A stretch of DNA of 64,000 nucleotides from Rhizobiales bacterium SYSU XM002 (GCA_009846685.1 VWVY01000004.1:1-64000); one strand, 5' to 3'; positions 52,504 through 63,556 are shown, counted from the first letter of the stretch. Program-made: numbers and translations. The notes: generated from the letters alone by a model not told the origin.

Positions 52504-52953
52504 TCATGCGTCGGGCGGCGGCAGGAAGTCCACTTCGTGCTTGGCCGAGAGCGCGACAACCTCGGCCGGGTTCTGGTCCTTCATCGAATGGATCGCCCAG
52601 AAGAGGTCATAGAGCCGCCGCGTCGGCGTTACCCAGAACAGGCACTTTACCGTCTGGTCCTGCTTGTTGAAGATGCCGTGCGGGATGCCCATGGGCAGGC
52701 GGATCAGATCGCCCGGCCCGGCACTGACCTCGCGCCCGTCGAGCAGGAGGTCAAGGCGCCCCTCGAACATATAGACGAACTCATCCTGCGTCGGGTGGAT
52801 ATGCGGCGGCACGAAGGTGCCCGGCGGAAAGGTCGCGTGCCAGGAAAAGGAGGTATCGCAGACCTGCTTGGGTACATAGGTCTGGCCGAGAATGTTCCAC
52901 GAAATGCCGTCGATACCCTCGCCGGCGCGGGTAATGCCTGGGGTGAGCTTCAT
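52504..52953 (-). CDS. Cupin-domain protein
   Basis: A 149-residue single-domain cupin. Metal-ligand motif 1 is PPHIHPTQDEFVYMFEG (HxH then Glu) and motif 2 is GDLIRLPMGIPHGIFNK, with the fourth ligand His. The rest is beta-rich. Such small cupins may be dioxygenases, isomerases or binding proteins. Two adjacent ATGs follow AGGGAGGAA; 52953 has better spacing. It is the last gene of the importer operon, 31 bases past the LivF-type ATPase, and convergent with the FAD monooxygenase, so a catabolic role in the same aromatic pathway is likely. No specific reaction can be assigned. Confidence 0.8.
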   Translation of the reverse strand: MKLTPGITRAGEGIDGISWNILGQTYVPKQVCDTSFSWHATFPPGTFVPPHIHPTQDEFVYMFEGRLDLLLDGREVSAGPGDLIRLPMGIPHGIFNKQDQTVKCLFWVTPTRRLYDLFWAIHSMKDQNPAEVVALSAKHEVDFLPPPDA

Positions 52954-52983
52954 CATTTCCTCCCTGAGGGGCTTGAGGGGATG

Positions 52984-53682
52984 TCAGACATGGAGATACC
53001 GGTCCTTCAGCACCGGGTCGGCCATGAGTTCCGCCGAATTGCCGCTCCAGACGACGACACCCTTTTCGAGGATCGTATGCCGGTCGGCGAATTTCGCCAG
53101 CGCATCGACGTTCTTGTCGATCACGAGAATCGCTTCACCCTCCTGCTTGAGGCGGCGCAGGCAATCCCATATCTCCTGCCGGATGAGCGGAGCGAGCCCT
53201 TCGGTCGCCTCGTCGAGAATGACGAGCTTGGGGTTGGTCATCAGCGCCCGGCCGATGGCGAGCATCTGCTGCTCGCCCCCCGAAAGCTGGTTGCCCATGT
53301 TGCGCTTGCGCTCCTCAAGGCGCGGGAACAGTGCATAGACGCGTTCGAGCGTCCATCGCGCCGGGCCAAAGCGCGATGCAGCCGTGGCGATCAGGTTTTC
53401 TTCGACGTTGAGGGTGGGGAACACCTGCCGCCCCTCAGGCACAAGGCCGAGCCCCTTCTTGGCGATGACATAGGGCGGCGCGCCGGTAACGCCCTCCCCC
53501 TCGATCGTGACTTCTCCGCCTTTCGGCCGAACGAGCCCCATGATGGTCGAGACTGTCGTCGTCTTACCCATGCCGTTGCGACCGAGGAGCGTGACGACCT
53601 CGCCTGCACCAACCGTCAGGTCGACGCCAAACAGCACCTGGCTGTCGCCATAGGCCGCTTCGAGCCCTTTCACTGCCAGCAT
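52984..53682 (-). CDS. Branched-chain-type ABC transporter ATP-binding protein (LivF type)
   Basis: A 232-residue ATPase. Walker A is GRNGMGKTT, the Q-loop VPEGRQVFPTL, the signature LSGGEQQM, Walker B LVILDEATEGLAPL, and the H-loop His is replaced by Asn (VIDKNVDAL), as common for LivF. With the LivG-type protein it forms the ATPase pair of a HAAT importer. Starts within the TGATG overlap of the LivG stop. Context suggests aromatic acid uptake rather than leucine. Confidence 0.93.
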   Translation of the reverse strand: MLAVKGLEAAYGDSQVLFGVDLTVGAGEVVTLLGRNGMGKTTTVSTIMGLVRPKGGEVTIEGEGVTGAPPYVIAKKGLGLVPEGRQVFPTLNVEENLIATAASRFGPARWTLERVYALFPRLEERKRNMGNQLSGGEQQMLAIGRALMTNPKLVILDEATEGLAPLIRQEIWDCLRRLKQEGEAILVIDKNVDALAKFADRHTILEKGVVVWSGNSAELMADPVLKDRYLHV

Positions 53683-54434
53683 CAGACCACCTCCTCGCCG
53701 AGATAGGCGACGCGCACATCGCGGTTCTCGCGGATCTCGGCCGGCGAGCCGGTCGCAATAATCTGCCCGTAGACGAGCACCGAAATCCGGTCTGCGAGCG
53801 AGAAGACAGCATCCATGTCGTGCTCGATCAGCAGGATGGTAATCCGCCCCTTGAGGCTGCGAAGCAGCGCGACCAGTACCTCGCTTTCCTCCGGCCCAGT
53901 GCCGGCGAGCGGCTCGTCCAGCAACAGGACCTTCGGTTTGGCGGCGAGTGCGATGGCGAGTTCAAGCTGGCGCTTCTCGCCGTGGCTGAGGAGCCCGGCG
54001 CGACGTGCCGCGCGATCCGCGAGGCCAACCTCGGCCAGTGCGGCCATCGCCTGCTCGTTGAGCTTCTTCTCCGCTGCCGCGCGGCCGAAAAAGCGGAAAC
54101 TCGACCCCTCATGGGCCTGCACCGCCAGTGCGACATTCTCCAGAACGGAGAACCCCGGCAGGATCGAGGTAATCTGGAACGAGCGCACCAGCCCGCGATG
54201 GACGCGTTCGGGCATCGAGAGCGGTGTGATTTCTTTCCCGTCGAGCAGGATGCGCCCGGAATCGGATGGCGCGAGGCCGGAGATCTGGTGGATCAGCGTC
54301 GTCTTTCCCGCGCCATTCGGGCCGATAATGGCATGGAGCTCGTTCTCGCGCAGCGCGAGGCTGACATCCTCGGTCACGGCCAGCGCGCCGTAGTTCTTGC
54401 ACAGGTGTTCCAGCCGGAGGATCGCTGAACTCAT
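53682..54434 (-). CDS. Branched-chain-type ABC transporter ATP-binding protein (LivG type)
   Basis: A 250-residue ATPase. Walker A is GPNGAGKTT, Q-loop LVRSFQITSILPG, signature LSHGEKRQ, Walker B VLLLDEPLAGTG, H-loop IEHDMDAVF, plus the LivG C-terminal helix. The ATG at 54434 overlaps the stop of the permease gene (ATGA); the longer frame upstream runs through that permease. It works with the LivF-type subunit. Confidence 0.93.
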   Translation of the reverse strand: MSSAILRLEHLCKNYGALAVTEDVSLALRENELHAIIGPNGAGKTTLIHQISGLAPSDSGRILLDGKEITPLSMPERVHRGLVRSFQITSILPGFSVLENVALAVQAHEGSSFRFFGRAAAEKKLNEQAMAALAEVGLADRAARRAGLLSHGEKRQLELAIALAAKPKVLLLDEPLAGTGPEESEVLVALLRSLKGRITILLIEHDMDAVFSLADRISVLVYGQIIATGSPAEIRENRDVRVAYLGEEVV

Positions 54435-55426
54435 CGCGCGCCTCCGATCCCCAGCCTGCGGAAGGCCCCAAGAAGCCCGCCGCGCGCAAACAGCACGACC
54501 AGCACAAGGAATGGCCCGAAGATCATCTTCCAATGCTCGGTGAAACCGGAGAGCCATTCCTCCAGCAACAGGAAAGCCGCTGCACCGAGAATCGCGCCGT
54601 GAAGCGAGCCGAGCCCACCGAGCACCACCATAACGATCAGCTCGCCCGATCGCTGCCACGTCATGTAGGCTGGACTGACGAAGCCGGTCTGGTTCGCGAG
54701 CAGGAAACCGGCAAGACCGCACATTGTGCCGGCAATGACATACATCGTCAGTTGGTAGCGGAAGAGCGGAAACCCGATAGCGGCCATGCGCTGCGGGTTC
54801 TCTCGCGCGCCCCGGATCACGCGGCCGAAACGCGACATCACGATCGCGCGGCTGACGAGATAACTGCCAAGTAACGCGAGCAGGATCAGGAAGTACAGCG
54901 CCCGGTCATCCTCGAGAACGTCGAAACCGAAGAGGCGGCTGCGCGAGGGGAGCGTCATGCCGTCGTCGCCGCCATAAGCGGCCAGCGAAACGGCGAGGAA
55001 GAACGCCATCTGCCCGAAGGCGAGCGTGATCATGATGAAATATACGCCCTTGGTCCGCAGCGAGAGCGCACCCGTCACCAGCGCGAAAAGTGCCGAAGAG
55101 GCCAGCGCCAGCGGCAATTGCAGGCTGGCTTCCGAAACGCCGTGCGCCGCCAGGATTCCGACACCATAGGCGCCAAATCCGAGGAAAGCGGCATGACCGA
55201 AAGAGACCAGCGCGCCGTAACCAAGGATAAGGTCGAGCGAAAGCGCCGCGATCGCGAAGATCATCGTCCGCGAAAACAGCGCCAGCAGATAGCTCTCCGC
55301 GAAGAAGCGCGCGACGAAGGGTGCCAGAAGAAGCAGCGCGAACAGGATAAGCGGCACCCCTTCGCGGCGGATGAAAGCGGGAGGAGCAACCGTTTCCGGA
55401 ATATGCGTCACGGCCTTTTCCATCAC
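54431..55426 (-). CDS. Branched-chain-type ABC transporter permease (LivM type)
   Basis: A 331-residue permease with about ten membrane segments. LivM signatures are LILGYGALVSFGHAAFLGFGAYGVG in pieces (LILGYGALVSFGHAAFLGFG), RTKGVYFIMITLAFGQM and the coupling helix segment RGARENPQRMAAIGFPLFRYQ with GTMCGLAGFLLANQTGFVSP. Its start overlaps the LivH stop by four bases. Forms the pore heterodimer with the LivH-type subunit. Confidence 0.93.
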   Translation of the reverse strand: MMEKAVTHIPETVAPPAFIRREGVPLILFALLLLAPFVARFFAESYLLALFSRTMIFAIAALSLDLILGYGALVSFGHAAFLGFGAYGVGILAAHGVSEASLQLPLALASSALFALVTGALSLRTKGVYFIMITLAFGQMAFFLAVSLAAYGGDDGMTLPSRSRLFGFDVLEDDRALYFLILLALLGSYLVSRAIVMSRFGRVIRGARENPQRMAAIGFPLFRYQLTMYVIAGTMCGLAGFLLANQTGFVSPAYMTWQRSGELIVMVVLGGLGSLHGAILGAAAFLLLEEWLSGFTEHWKMIFGPFLVLVVLFARGGLLGAFRRLGIGGAR

Positions 55427-56343
55427 TTGCGAACCGGGAACAGGCCCGCAGGCCGGAAAAACAGCACTGCCGCCATCAGGATGTAGATCAGCATCGGTGC
55501 AAGCGCGCGCCCGGCTTGCGAGGCGGCGGAGGGATTCATGATCGCCGCCAGCAGTGCCGGCCCGAAGGAACGCCCGAGTGTGTCCACCAGCCCGACGAGG
55601 ATCGCGGCAATGAAGGCGCCGCGAACCGAGCCGATTCCGCCGATGACGATCACGACGAAGGTCAGGATCAGGAGGTTGTCGCCCATGCCGGGCTCGACCG
55701 AGAGCACCGGCGCAACCATCGCGCCGGCAAATCCAGCCAGCATCGCACCGAAACCGAAGACGATCATGAACAGCTTGCCGATATCGACCCCGAGTGCCGA
55801 GACCATCGGCGCGTTCGTCGCCCCCGCCCGCACCAGCATGCCGATGCGCGTGCGGCTGACCAGAATCCCGAGGCCGAGAGCGATCGCAAGGCCGCTGCCG
55901 ATGATCGCAAGCCGGTAGACGGGGTAGAGCAGCCCGTCCATCAGACGAACCGAACCGGTCAACACATCCGGTATGGGGACGCTCAGCGGCGCCGCACCCC
56001 AGATGAGCTTCACCGCCTGATTGAGGAAAAGGATGATGCCGAATGTCGCCAGCACCTGGTCGAGGTGATCGCGACTGTAGAGATGCCGGAAGACGAGAAA
56101 TTCAAGCACCAGCCCGAAGACGAGCGCGCTCGCCAATGCCAGCACAAGACCGAGGAAAAACGAACCGGTCATCGCTGCGAACATGGCAGCGAGATAGGCG
56201 CCAACCATATATTGCACGCCATGCGCGAGATTGATGAAGTCCATCACGCCGAAAACGAGAGTCAGCCCGGCCGCGATCAGAAACAGGAGAATGCCAAGCT
56301 GAAGCCCGTTCAGCGTCTGCACATAGAGAAGCGTGAGTGACAT
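55423..56343 (-). CDS. Branched-chain-type ABC transporter permease (LivH type)
   Basis: A 306-residue permease with about eight membrane segments. The LivH signatures are LNGLQLGILLFLIAAGLTLVFG and MDFINLAHGVQYMVGAY at the N-terminus, the coupling helix region ATNAPMVSALGVDIGKLF, and PGMGDNLLILTFVVIVIGGIGSVRGAF near the C-terminus. It follows the binding protein gene at 69 bases and precedes the LivM-type gene with a four-base overlap. Confidence 0.93.
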   Translation of the reverse strand: MSLTLLYVQTLNGLQLGILLFLIAAGLTLVFGVMDFINLAHGVQYMVGAYLAAMFAAMTGSFFLGLVLALASALVFGLVLEFLVFRHLYSRDHLDQVLATFGIILFLNQAVKLIWGAAPLSVPIPDVLTGSVRLMDGLLYPVYRLAIIGSGLAIALGLGILVSRTRIGMLVRAGATNAPMVSALGVDIGKLFMIVFGFGAMLAGFAGAMVAPVLSVEPGMGDNLLILTFVVIVIGGIGSVRGAFIAAILVGLVDTLGRSFGPALLAAIMNPSAASQAGRALAPMLIYILMAAVLFFRPAGLFPVRK

Positions 56344-56412
56344 CGTCCAGCCCGCGTTCGGATCAGCCCGGACATGCCGGGCTGATCAAGGGATCACTGG
56401 GTTGCGTTTGGC

Positions 56413-57603
56413 TCACTTCGCCATCTTGCAGTCCTTGGCATAGACGTCGACGTAATCCTCGAACACCTTCTGCCGCAGGGAGGTCGCGTAAAGCCCGTCC
56501 GGCCGCGCGATGGCCTGAACGAGGTAGAAGTCCTGCACCGGGTAGCCATTGGCGCCCATTTTGAACTTGCCGCGCAGTGACGGGAAATCCGCTTTGCGCA
56601 GACCCGCGCGGATTGCATCCTTGTTATCGAGTTTGCCGCCAGCCGATTTCACCGCCGCGTCGATCAGCAGTGCGGCATCGTAGGCCTGCATCGCGTATGT
56701 GCCCGGAACCGCCTTGAATTCAGCCTCATAGGCTTTCACGAAGGCCTCGGAAGCCGGGTTCTTCATATCCGGCGCCCAGTTCGCGCCGCCGAAGAAGCCA
56801 AGCGCCGCATCTTTCTGCGCCGGCAGGGTCGACTCATCGACCGTGAACGCCGAGAGGAACGGGATCGTGTTCGCCAGCCCCGCTTGACGATACTGGCGCA
56901 CGAGGTTCACGCCGAGACCGCCCGGCATGAAGGTGAAGAAAGCGTCCGGTTTCGAGGCCGCGAGTTGCGCGAGTTCAGCGGAGAAATCGAGCTGGTTCAG
57001 CGGAGTGTAGACCTCGCCCACGACCTCACCCTTGAAGTGACGTTTGAAGCCAGCGAGCGAATCGCGTCCGGCCTGATAGTTCGGCGCCATCAGGAAGACC
57101 TTCTTGTAGCCCTTGTCCTGCGCGTATTTGCCAAGAACCTCATGGTTCTGGTCGTTCTGGTAGGACGTGACGAAGAAGTTCGGGTGGCACTGCGCGCCCG
57201 CGAAATTCGAGGTGCCAGCGTTTGGACTGATGAGGAAGGTCTCGGAGTCCACCACCGGCTTGTGGATCGCGAGCAGCACGTTCGAGAAGATCGGGCCGAC
57301 GACGAAATTCACCTTGTCGCGATCAAGAAGGCCCTTGACCTTGCCAACGGCAACATCCGGCTTCAGTTCGTCATCGACGACAATCACCTCGGCGTCGAGC
57401 CCGCCAAGCTTGCCTCCAAGTTGCTTCACAGCGAGCTGGAAGCCGTTGCGCGCCTGCTGGCCGAGAACCGCCGGCGGGCCGGAAAGGGTCACCATGAACC
57501 CAACCTTGAGTTTTTCCTGCGCCGAAGCGGCACCGGTCGCAAGCAGCAGCGCGAGTGCCGGGAGCATCAGTTTCGTTTTGGCAGACGTCGGTTTGGCGAA
57601 CAT
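56413..57603 (-). CDS. Branched-chain-type ABC substrate-binding protein, probable aromatic acid binder
   Basis: A 396-residue periplasmic binding protein of the Peripla_BP_6 (LivK-like) class. The signal peptide is near 8-33 (cleavage GAASAQ), followed by LKVGFMVTLSGPPAVLGQQA, the typical first strand and ligand loop. Binding proteins of this group that sit in aryl-CoA clusters usually bind benzoate-like acids. ATG 57603 follows GGAGG with good spacing; the longer frame upstream has no signal. It heads the minus-strand operon (binder, LivH, LivM, LivG, LivF, cupin). The shared AT-rich operator is 88 bases upstream. Confidence 0.9.
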   Translation of the reverse strand: MFAKPTSAKTKLMLPALALLLATGAASAQEKLKVGFMVTLSGPPAVLGQQARNGFQLAVKQLGGKLGGLDAEVIVVDDELKPDVAVGKVKGLLDRDKVNFVVGPIFSNVLLAIHKPVVDSETFLISPNAGTSNFAGAQCHPNFFVTSYQNDQNHEVLGKYAQDKGYKKVFLMAPNYQAGRDSLAGFKRHFKGEVVGEVYTPLNQLDFSAELAQLAASKPDAFFTFMPGGLGVNLVRQYRQAGLANTIPFLSAFTVDESTLPAQKDAALGFFGGANWAPDMKNPASEAFVKAYEAEFKAVPGTYAMQAYDAALLIDAAVKSAGGKLDNKDAIRAGLRKADFPSLRGKFKMGANGYPVQDFYLVQAIARPDGLYATSLRQKVFEDYVDVYAKDCKMAK

Positions 57604-57690
57604 GGACACACCTCCAGAGTGTTCTGTTGCGAAATCGAGGCTTTCGCCGGGGCATCGTGGCTTCCCGCCCCCGGCCGCCTCGTTTTCGAA

Positions 57691-57714
57691 ATTTATTTTA
57701 AACTTGAAATAAAT
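57691..57714. promoter_or_regulatory. Shared AT-rich operator, copy 2 (upstream of the importer operon)
   Basis: ATTTATTT-TAAACTTG-AAATAAAT, with perfect 8-base arms around an 8-base core. The core and right arm (ATTTTAAACTTGAAATA) are identical to the copy at 45363-45385, 12 kb away, in front of the monooxygenase/reductase gene. The two sites therefore likely bind the same regulator and define a regulon. Confidence 0.7.
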
Positions 57715-57839
57715 CGGTTGTGAAGCCCCCTTCCGATTTTTCATGCCGACCAGCCGAAAAAAGCCGACAGGCACATCCCACGGCCCAACCTCTCAACCCC
57801 GCCGCGGCTCGTCAAGCGCGGGCGGAAAAGGCGGGCTAT

Positions 57840-57855
57840 TGTGCGCTGGCGCACA
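57840..57855. promoter_or_regulatory. Palindrome TGTGCGC-TG-GCGCACA
   Basis: Perfect 7-2-7 inverted repeat in the importer upstream region. It resembles the GTGCGC half-site upstream of the IclR/pobA pair (59680) and could be an IclR-type site, or a chance GC-rich palindrome. Confidence 0.4.
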
Positions 57856-58010
57856 GTGTTCCAGCACACGTTTTGGCAAGGTTCATCTCGATCAGCCGGC
57901 CGTTTCTCCAAGGGGTGCCGACTGGTTTCGGGCAATCAGGGGCGCAGGGCGGTTCGGGCCGCCCTGCGCCTGGTTCGGGGCATCGTGCTGTGATCAGGAA
58001 AACGAGCGCC

Positions 58011-58406
58011 ATGCGTGCCGCCATCCCGCTCGGTCTCGACCGGCTATACCATGCCGCCGAAACCGACCCGCGCCGCATCTGGACCCGTCTCATCGACCGT
58101 GACGCGCTAAGGGAACGGCTGTCGAATACCCTGCGTGAGGCGGGACACCCGATCGCTTTCGAGGTTTTCGGCGAGAAACTCGTCCTCGGCGACGACGATG
58201 TAACCATCGTCATCGGCGAGGCGGAGTGGGACACGATGTTCGTGGCCCAGCGCGAACGCGGCGCCCTGTCCTGCATTTCCGTTCACGCGTCAGGCGAACG
58301 CGCGGTGAGCGACTTTCTCGCCCGCGCACTGGCGGATCCCGGCGAATGCGAAAGGCTCGCGGGACGGATCGTCCATCGCCTCCCGCTTCGCGGCCCGGCG
58401 CACTGA
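58011..58406 (+). CDS. Hypothetical protein
   Basis: A 131-residue protein starting MRAAIPLGLDRLYHAAETDP from ATG 58011, with a mixed helix-strand pattern (FEVFGEKLVLGDDDVTIVIGEAEWDTMFVAQ, written in two parts: FEVFGEKLVLGD and DVTIVIGEAEWDTMFVAQ). No signal or membrane segment and no recognised family. The longer open frame from 57720 lacks a sensible start. It is convergent with the DUF3830 gene (4-base gap). Coding-like composition makes it probably real. Confidence 0.5.
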   Translation: MRAAIPLGLDRLYHAAETDPRRIWTRLIDRDALRERLSNTLREAGHPIAFEVFGEKLVLGDDDVTIVIGEAEWDTMFVAQRERGALSCISVHASGERAVSDFLARALADPGECERLAGRIVHRLPLRGPAH

Positions 58407-58410
58407 TCCA

Positions 58411-58824
58411 TCAGGCGCGGCGAAAGGTGATCGGCTGGGCGCCTTCCCAGAGGGTCTTGCGGCCGAGCGTATAGAGGTTTTCGAGACCGGACGTCAGGGT
58501 CAGGAAATGGTTGCCGGAGAGTTGCCCTGCCTTCGAGGCGAAGTTCACATTACCATAGGCGAGCAGGATCTCGGTTTCGCTCACGCCGCCCGGATAGAGG
58601 ATGATCTGGCCCGGCGAAGGGTAACAGGTATTGTTCTCGTAGCCGACGCCGAAATCCATGTCGCCGAGCGGAATCCAGACACCCTCCCCGCTCCAGCGGA
58701 CATGGACGATCTTGCTCTCGAACGGCAGGTGCCTGAGGAAGGCCTCGCAGGTCTTGGGTGCGGCCTCGCGCTCGAGACGGGCGTTGAAGGAGAACGGTCC
58801 GGCAGTGACGATCAGGTCGGTCAT
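58411..58824 (-). CDS. DUF3830 family protein (cyclophilin-like fold)
   Basis: A 137-residue protein with the DUF3830 pattern: TAGPFSFNARLEREAAPKTC, AFLRHLPFESKIVHVRWSGE, VWIPLGDMDFGVGYEN and PGQIILYPGGVSETEILLAYG. The fold is related to cyclophilin-like beta-barrels and the family often accompanies catabolic or amidohydrolase genes. Its role is unknown. It lies downstream of the IclR-type gene on the same strand (84-base gap) and convergent with the hypothetical at 58011. Confidence 0.82.
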   Translation of the reverse strand: MTDLIVTAGPFSFNARLEREAAPKTCEAFLRHLPFESKIVHVRWSGEGVWIPLGDMDFGVGYENNTCYPSPGQIILYPGGVSETEILLAYGNVNFASKAGQLSGNHFLTLTSGLENLYTLGRKTLWEGAQPITFRRA

Positions 58825-58908
58825 GGTGTTGTCCTGTTGAGACGGTATCTCTCATCCATAACCGTATGATGCACTGCTCCGCCAGCCTCCTTCGTCGGAA
58901 ACGACAAC

Positions 58909-60961
<2,053 letters not shown>

Positions 60962-60983
60962 AGGAAAGACCGAACCGGACATC

Positions 60984-61649
60984 ATGATCAACAAGATCGC
61001 ACCATCGATAGAAAGCGCCGTCGCGGATATCCGGGACGGCTCGACCGTTCTGGTCGGCGGCTTCGGCAACGCCGGCATGCCCTTCGCCCTGATCGACGCG
61101 CTGATCGCTCAAGGCGCGAAGGATCTCGTCATCGTCTCGAACAATGCCGGCAATGCTGATCACGGCCTCGCCGCCCTCCTAAAGACCGGGCGTGTGCGCA
61201 AGGTCGTCTGTTCGTTTCCCCGACAGGTCGATTCATGGGTCTTCGACAGTCTCTACCACGCCGGCAAGATCGAGCTTGAACTGGTTCCGCAAGGCAACCT
61301 CGCCGAGCGGATGCGCGCGGCCGGAGCGGGCATCGGCGCCTTCTTTTGCCCGACCGGCGTCGGCACCGAACTCGCGGGAGACCGCGAGACGCGCGAGATC
61401 AACGGGCGGATGTATGTGCTCGAATACCCGATCAGAGGCGATGTCGCGCTCATCAAGGCGCACAGGGCCGACCGCTGGGGCAATCTCGTTTACCGCAAGA
61501 CCGCGCGCAATTTCGGCCCGATCATGGCGATGGCTGCAGCGACCACCATCGTCGAGGTGGACGAGGTTGTCGAGCTCGGGGCGCTCGATCCGGAGAATAT
61601 CGTCACGCCGGGCATTTACGTCCAGCGTGTCGTGCCCATGACAGCCTGA
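60984..61649 (+). CDS. pcaI: 3-oxoadipate CoA-transferase subunit A
   Basis: A 221-residue alpha subunit. Signatures are VLVGGFGNAGMPFALIDALI (CoA-binding Gly-rich), VSNNAGNADHGLAALLKTGR, and LAERMRAAGAGIGAFFCPTG. With PcaJ it moves CoA from succinyl-CoA to 3-oxoadipate. ATG 60984 follows AAAGGAAAGAC. It sits between pobA and pcaJ in one operon. Confidence 0.94.
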   Translation: MINKIAPSIESAVADIRDGSTVLVGGFGNAGMPFALIDALIAQGAKDLVIVSNNAGNADHGLAALLKTGRVRKVVCSFPRQVDSWVFDSLYHAGKIELELVPQGNLAERMRAAGAGIGAFFCPTGVGTELAGDRETREINGRMYVLEYPIRGDVALIKAHRADRWGNLVYRKTARNFGPIMAMAAATTIVEVDEVVELGALDPENIVTPGIYVQRVVPMTA

Positions 61650-61677
61650 CCCCGCGCATCCCGCTAAGGAGACATCC

Positions 61678-62325
61678 ATGCAGAAGCGAACGCGCGAAGA
61701 GATGGCCGCCCGCGTTGCCCGCGACATTCCCGATGGTTCCTATGTCAACCTCGGCATCGGCCTGCCGACGCTGGTCGCGAATTTCCTCCCCACAGATCGC
61801 GAGATCGTGCTCCACAGCGAGAACGGCATCCTGGGCATGGGGCCTGCCCCGGTGCGGGGCGCCGAGGATTACGACCTCACCAACGCGAGCAAGAAGCCGG
61901 TCACGGCCTTGGCCGGCGCCGCCTTTTTCCATCAGGCCGACAGCTTCGCCATGATGCGCGGCGGCCATCTCGATATCTGCGTGCTCGGCGCGTTTCAGGT
62001 GTCGGAAAAGGGCGATCTCGCCAACTGGCACACTGGCGCGCCCGACGCCATCCCCGCCGTCGGCGGCGCGATGGATCTCGCGATCGGCGCGAAGAAGACC
62101 TTCGTGATGATGGAACATCTCACCAAAGACGGGCAATCGAAGCTCGTCGCCCTTTGCTCCTACCCCCTGACCGGCCGGTCCTGCGTTGCGCGCGTCTATA
62201 CCGACCTCGCCGTGGTCGACATTGACGCGGAAGGGTTTTCGGTGATCGAAGTCATCCCGGAATTAGATTTCGCAGAATTGGTCAGGCTGAGCGGCGTCGC
62301 CCTGCGCGATGCCCGCCCGGCCTAA
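61678..62325 (+). CDS. pcaJ: 3-oxoadipate CoA-transferase subunit B
   Basis: A 215-residue beta subunit. The catalytic Glu is in SENGILGMG (E48), which forms the glutamyl-CoA intermediate. Also typical are YVNLGIGLPTLVANFL, GGHLDICVLGAFQVSEKGDL and CSYPLTGRSCVARVYTDLA. It follows pcaI at 28 bases with AAGGAGA as ribosome site. Confidence 0.94.
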   Translation: MQKRTREEMAARVARDIPDGSYVNLGIGLPTLVANFLPTDREIVLHSENGILGMGPAPVRGAEDYDLTNASKKPVTALAGAAFFHQADSFAMMRGGHLDICVLGAFQVSEKGDLANWHTGAPDAIPAVGGAMDLAIGAKKTFVMMEHLTKDGQSKLVALCSYPLTGRSCVARVYTDLAVVDIDAEGFSVIEVIPELDFAELVRLSGVALRDARPA

Positions 62326-62341
62326 GACCGCAACAAGGATC

Positions 62342-63547
62342 ATGAGCATGGACGCTTTCATCTGTGACTACGTGCGCACTCCCATCGGCCGGTTCGGCGG
62401 CGCGCTCTCCTCGGTAAGGGCCGACGATCTCGGTGCGGTGCCGATCCGCGCGTTAATGGCCCGCCATGCCAAGGTCGATTGGGCGGCGATCGACGATGTG
62501 ATCTATGGCTGTGCCAACCAGGCGGGAGAGGACAACCGCAACGTCGCCCGCATGTCCTCGCTGCTCGCCGGTCTGCCGATTGACGTGCCGGGCACGACCA
62601 TGAACCGGCTTTGCGGTTCGGGCATGGATGCCGTCATCACCGCCGCCCGTGCGATCAAGGCCGGCGAAGGCGAGTTGTTCCTCGCCGGCGGCGTCGAGAG
62701 CATGTCGCGCGCGCCGTTCGTGCTGCCGAAAGCCGACAGCGCCTTTTCCCGCAACGCCGAGATCTACGACACCACCATCGGCTGGCGGTTCGTCAATCCG
62801 CTGATGAAGGCACAATACGGCATCGATTCGATGCCCGAAACCGGCGAGAACGTCGCCGAGGAGTTCGGCGTGACGCGCGAGGCGCAGGATGCCTTCGCGC
62901 TCCGCTCGCAGGCGAAGGCCGCGGCGGCGCAGAAGGCAGGCACCTTCGATCGCGAAATCGTTCCGGTGACGATCCCCCAGCGCAAGGGCGATCCGGTGGT
63001 CGTCAATCACGACGAACACCCGCGCGAAACGACGATGGAAGCTCTTGGCAAGCTCGGTACGCCGTTCCGCAAGAACGGCACGGTTACCGCCGGCAATGCC
63101 TCCGGCGTCAATGATGGCGCCGCCGCGCTGATCGTCGCATCGGAAGCGGCGGCGAAGAAGCACGGCCTTACGCCCATAGCCCGCGTCCTTGGCGGTGCGA
63201 CGGCGGGCGTTGCCCCGCGCATCATGGGCATCGGCCCCGCGCCGGCTTCAAAGAAGCTCTGCGCGCGCCTTGGCCTCAAACCGACCGATTTCGACGTCAT
63301 CGAACTCAACGAGGCTTTCGCGAGCCAGGGCATCGCGACCCTGCGCCAGCTCGGCATTCCGGAAGATGCGGCGCACGTGAACCCGAATGGCGGCGCCATC
63401 GCGCTGGGCCATCCCCTCGGCATGTCCGGCGCGCGCATCGCCGGCACCGCCGCGCTCGAACTCAGGGCGAAGGGGGGACGTTATGCACTGGCAACCATGT
63501 GCATCGGGGTGGGGCAAGGCATCGCGATCGCGCTGGAACGCGTTTAA
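62342..63547 (+). CDS. pcaF: 3-oxoadipyl-CoA thiolase
   Basis: A 401-residue acetyl-CoA acyltransferase. The acylated Cys is in MNRLCGSGMDAV (C91), the base His in NPNGGAIALGHPLGMSGARI, and the second Cys in TMCIGVGQGIAI. It cleaves 3-oxoadipyl-CoA to succinyl-CoA and acetyl-CoA. Since the paa gene set here has no paaJ thiolase, PcaF may serve both routes. ATG 62342 was taken for the AAGGATC site; 62348 is possible. Last gene of the pobA-pcaIJF operon, convergent with rppH. Confidence 0.95.
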   Translation: MSMDAFICDYVRTPIGRFGGALSSVRADDLGAVPIRALMARHAKVDWAAIDDVIYGCANQAGEDNRNVARMSSLLAGLPIDVPGTTMNRLCGSGMDAVITAARAIKAGEGELFLAGGVESMSRAPFVLPKADSAFSRNAEIYDTTIGWRFVNPLMKAQYGIDSMPETGENVAEEFGVTREAQDAFALRSQAKAAAAQKAGTFDREIVPVTIPQRKGDPVVVNHDEHPRETTMEALGKLGTPFRKNGTVTAGNASGVNDGAAALIVASEAAAKKHGLTPIARVLGGATAGVAPRIMGIGPAPASKKLCARLGLKPTDFDVIELNEAFASQGIATLRQLGIPEDAAHVNPNGGAIALGHPLGMSGARIAGTAALELRAKGGRYALATMCIGVGQGIAIALERV

Positions 63548-63556
63548 GCCTACTGC

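Larger units (their letters stand above)
57604..58010. other. Long divergent intergenic region upstream of the importer operon
   Basis: 407 bases without a convincing gene. It contains the AT-rich operator (57691-57714) and a GC-rich palindrome (57840-57855). The plus-strand frame open from 57720 has no conserved character before about 58011. The importer promoter presumably overlaps the AT-rich operator. Confidence 0.5.
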
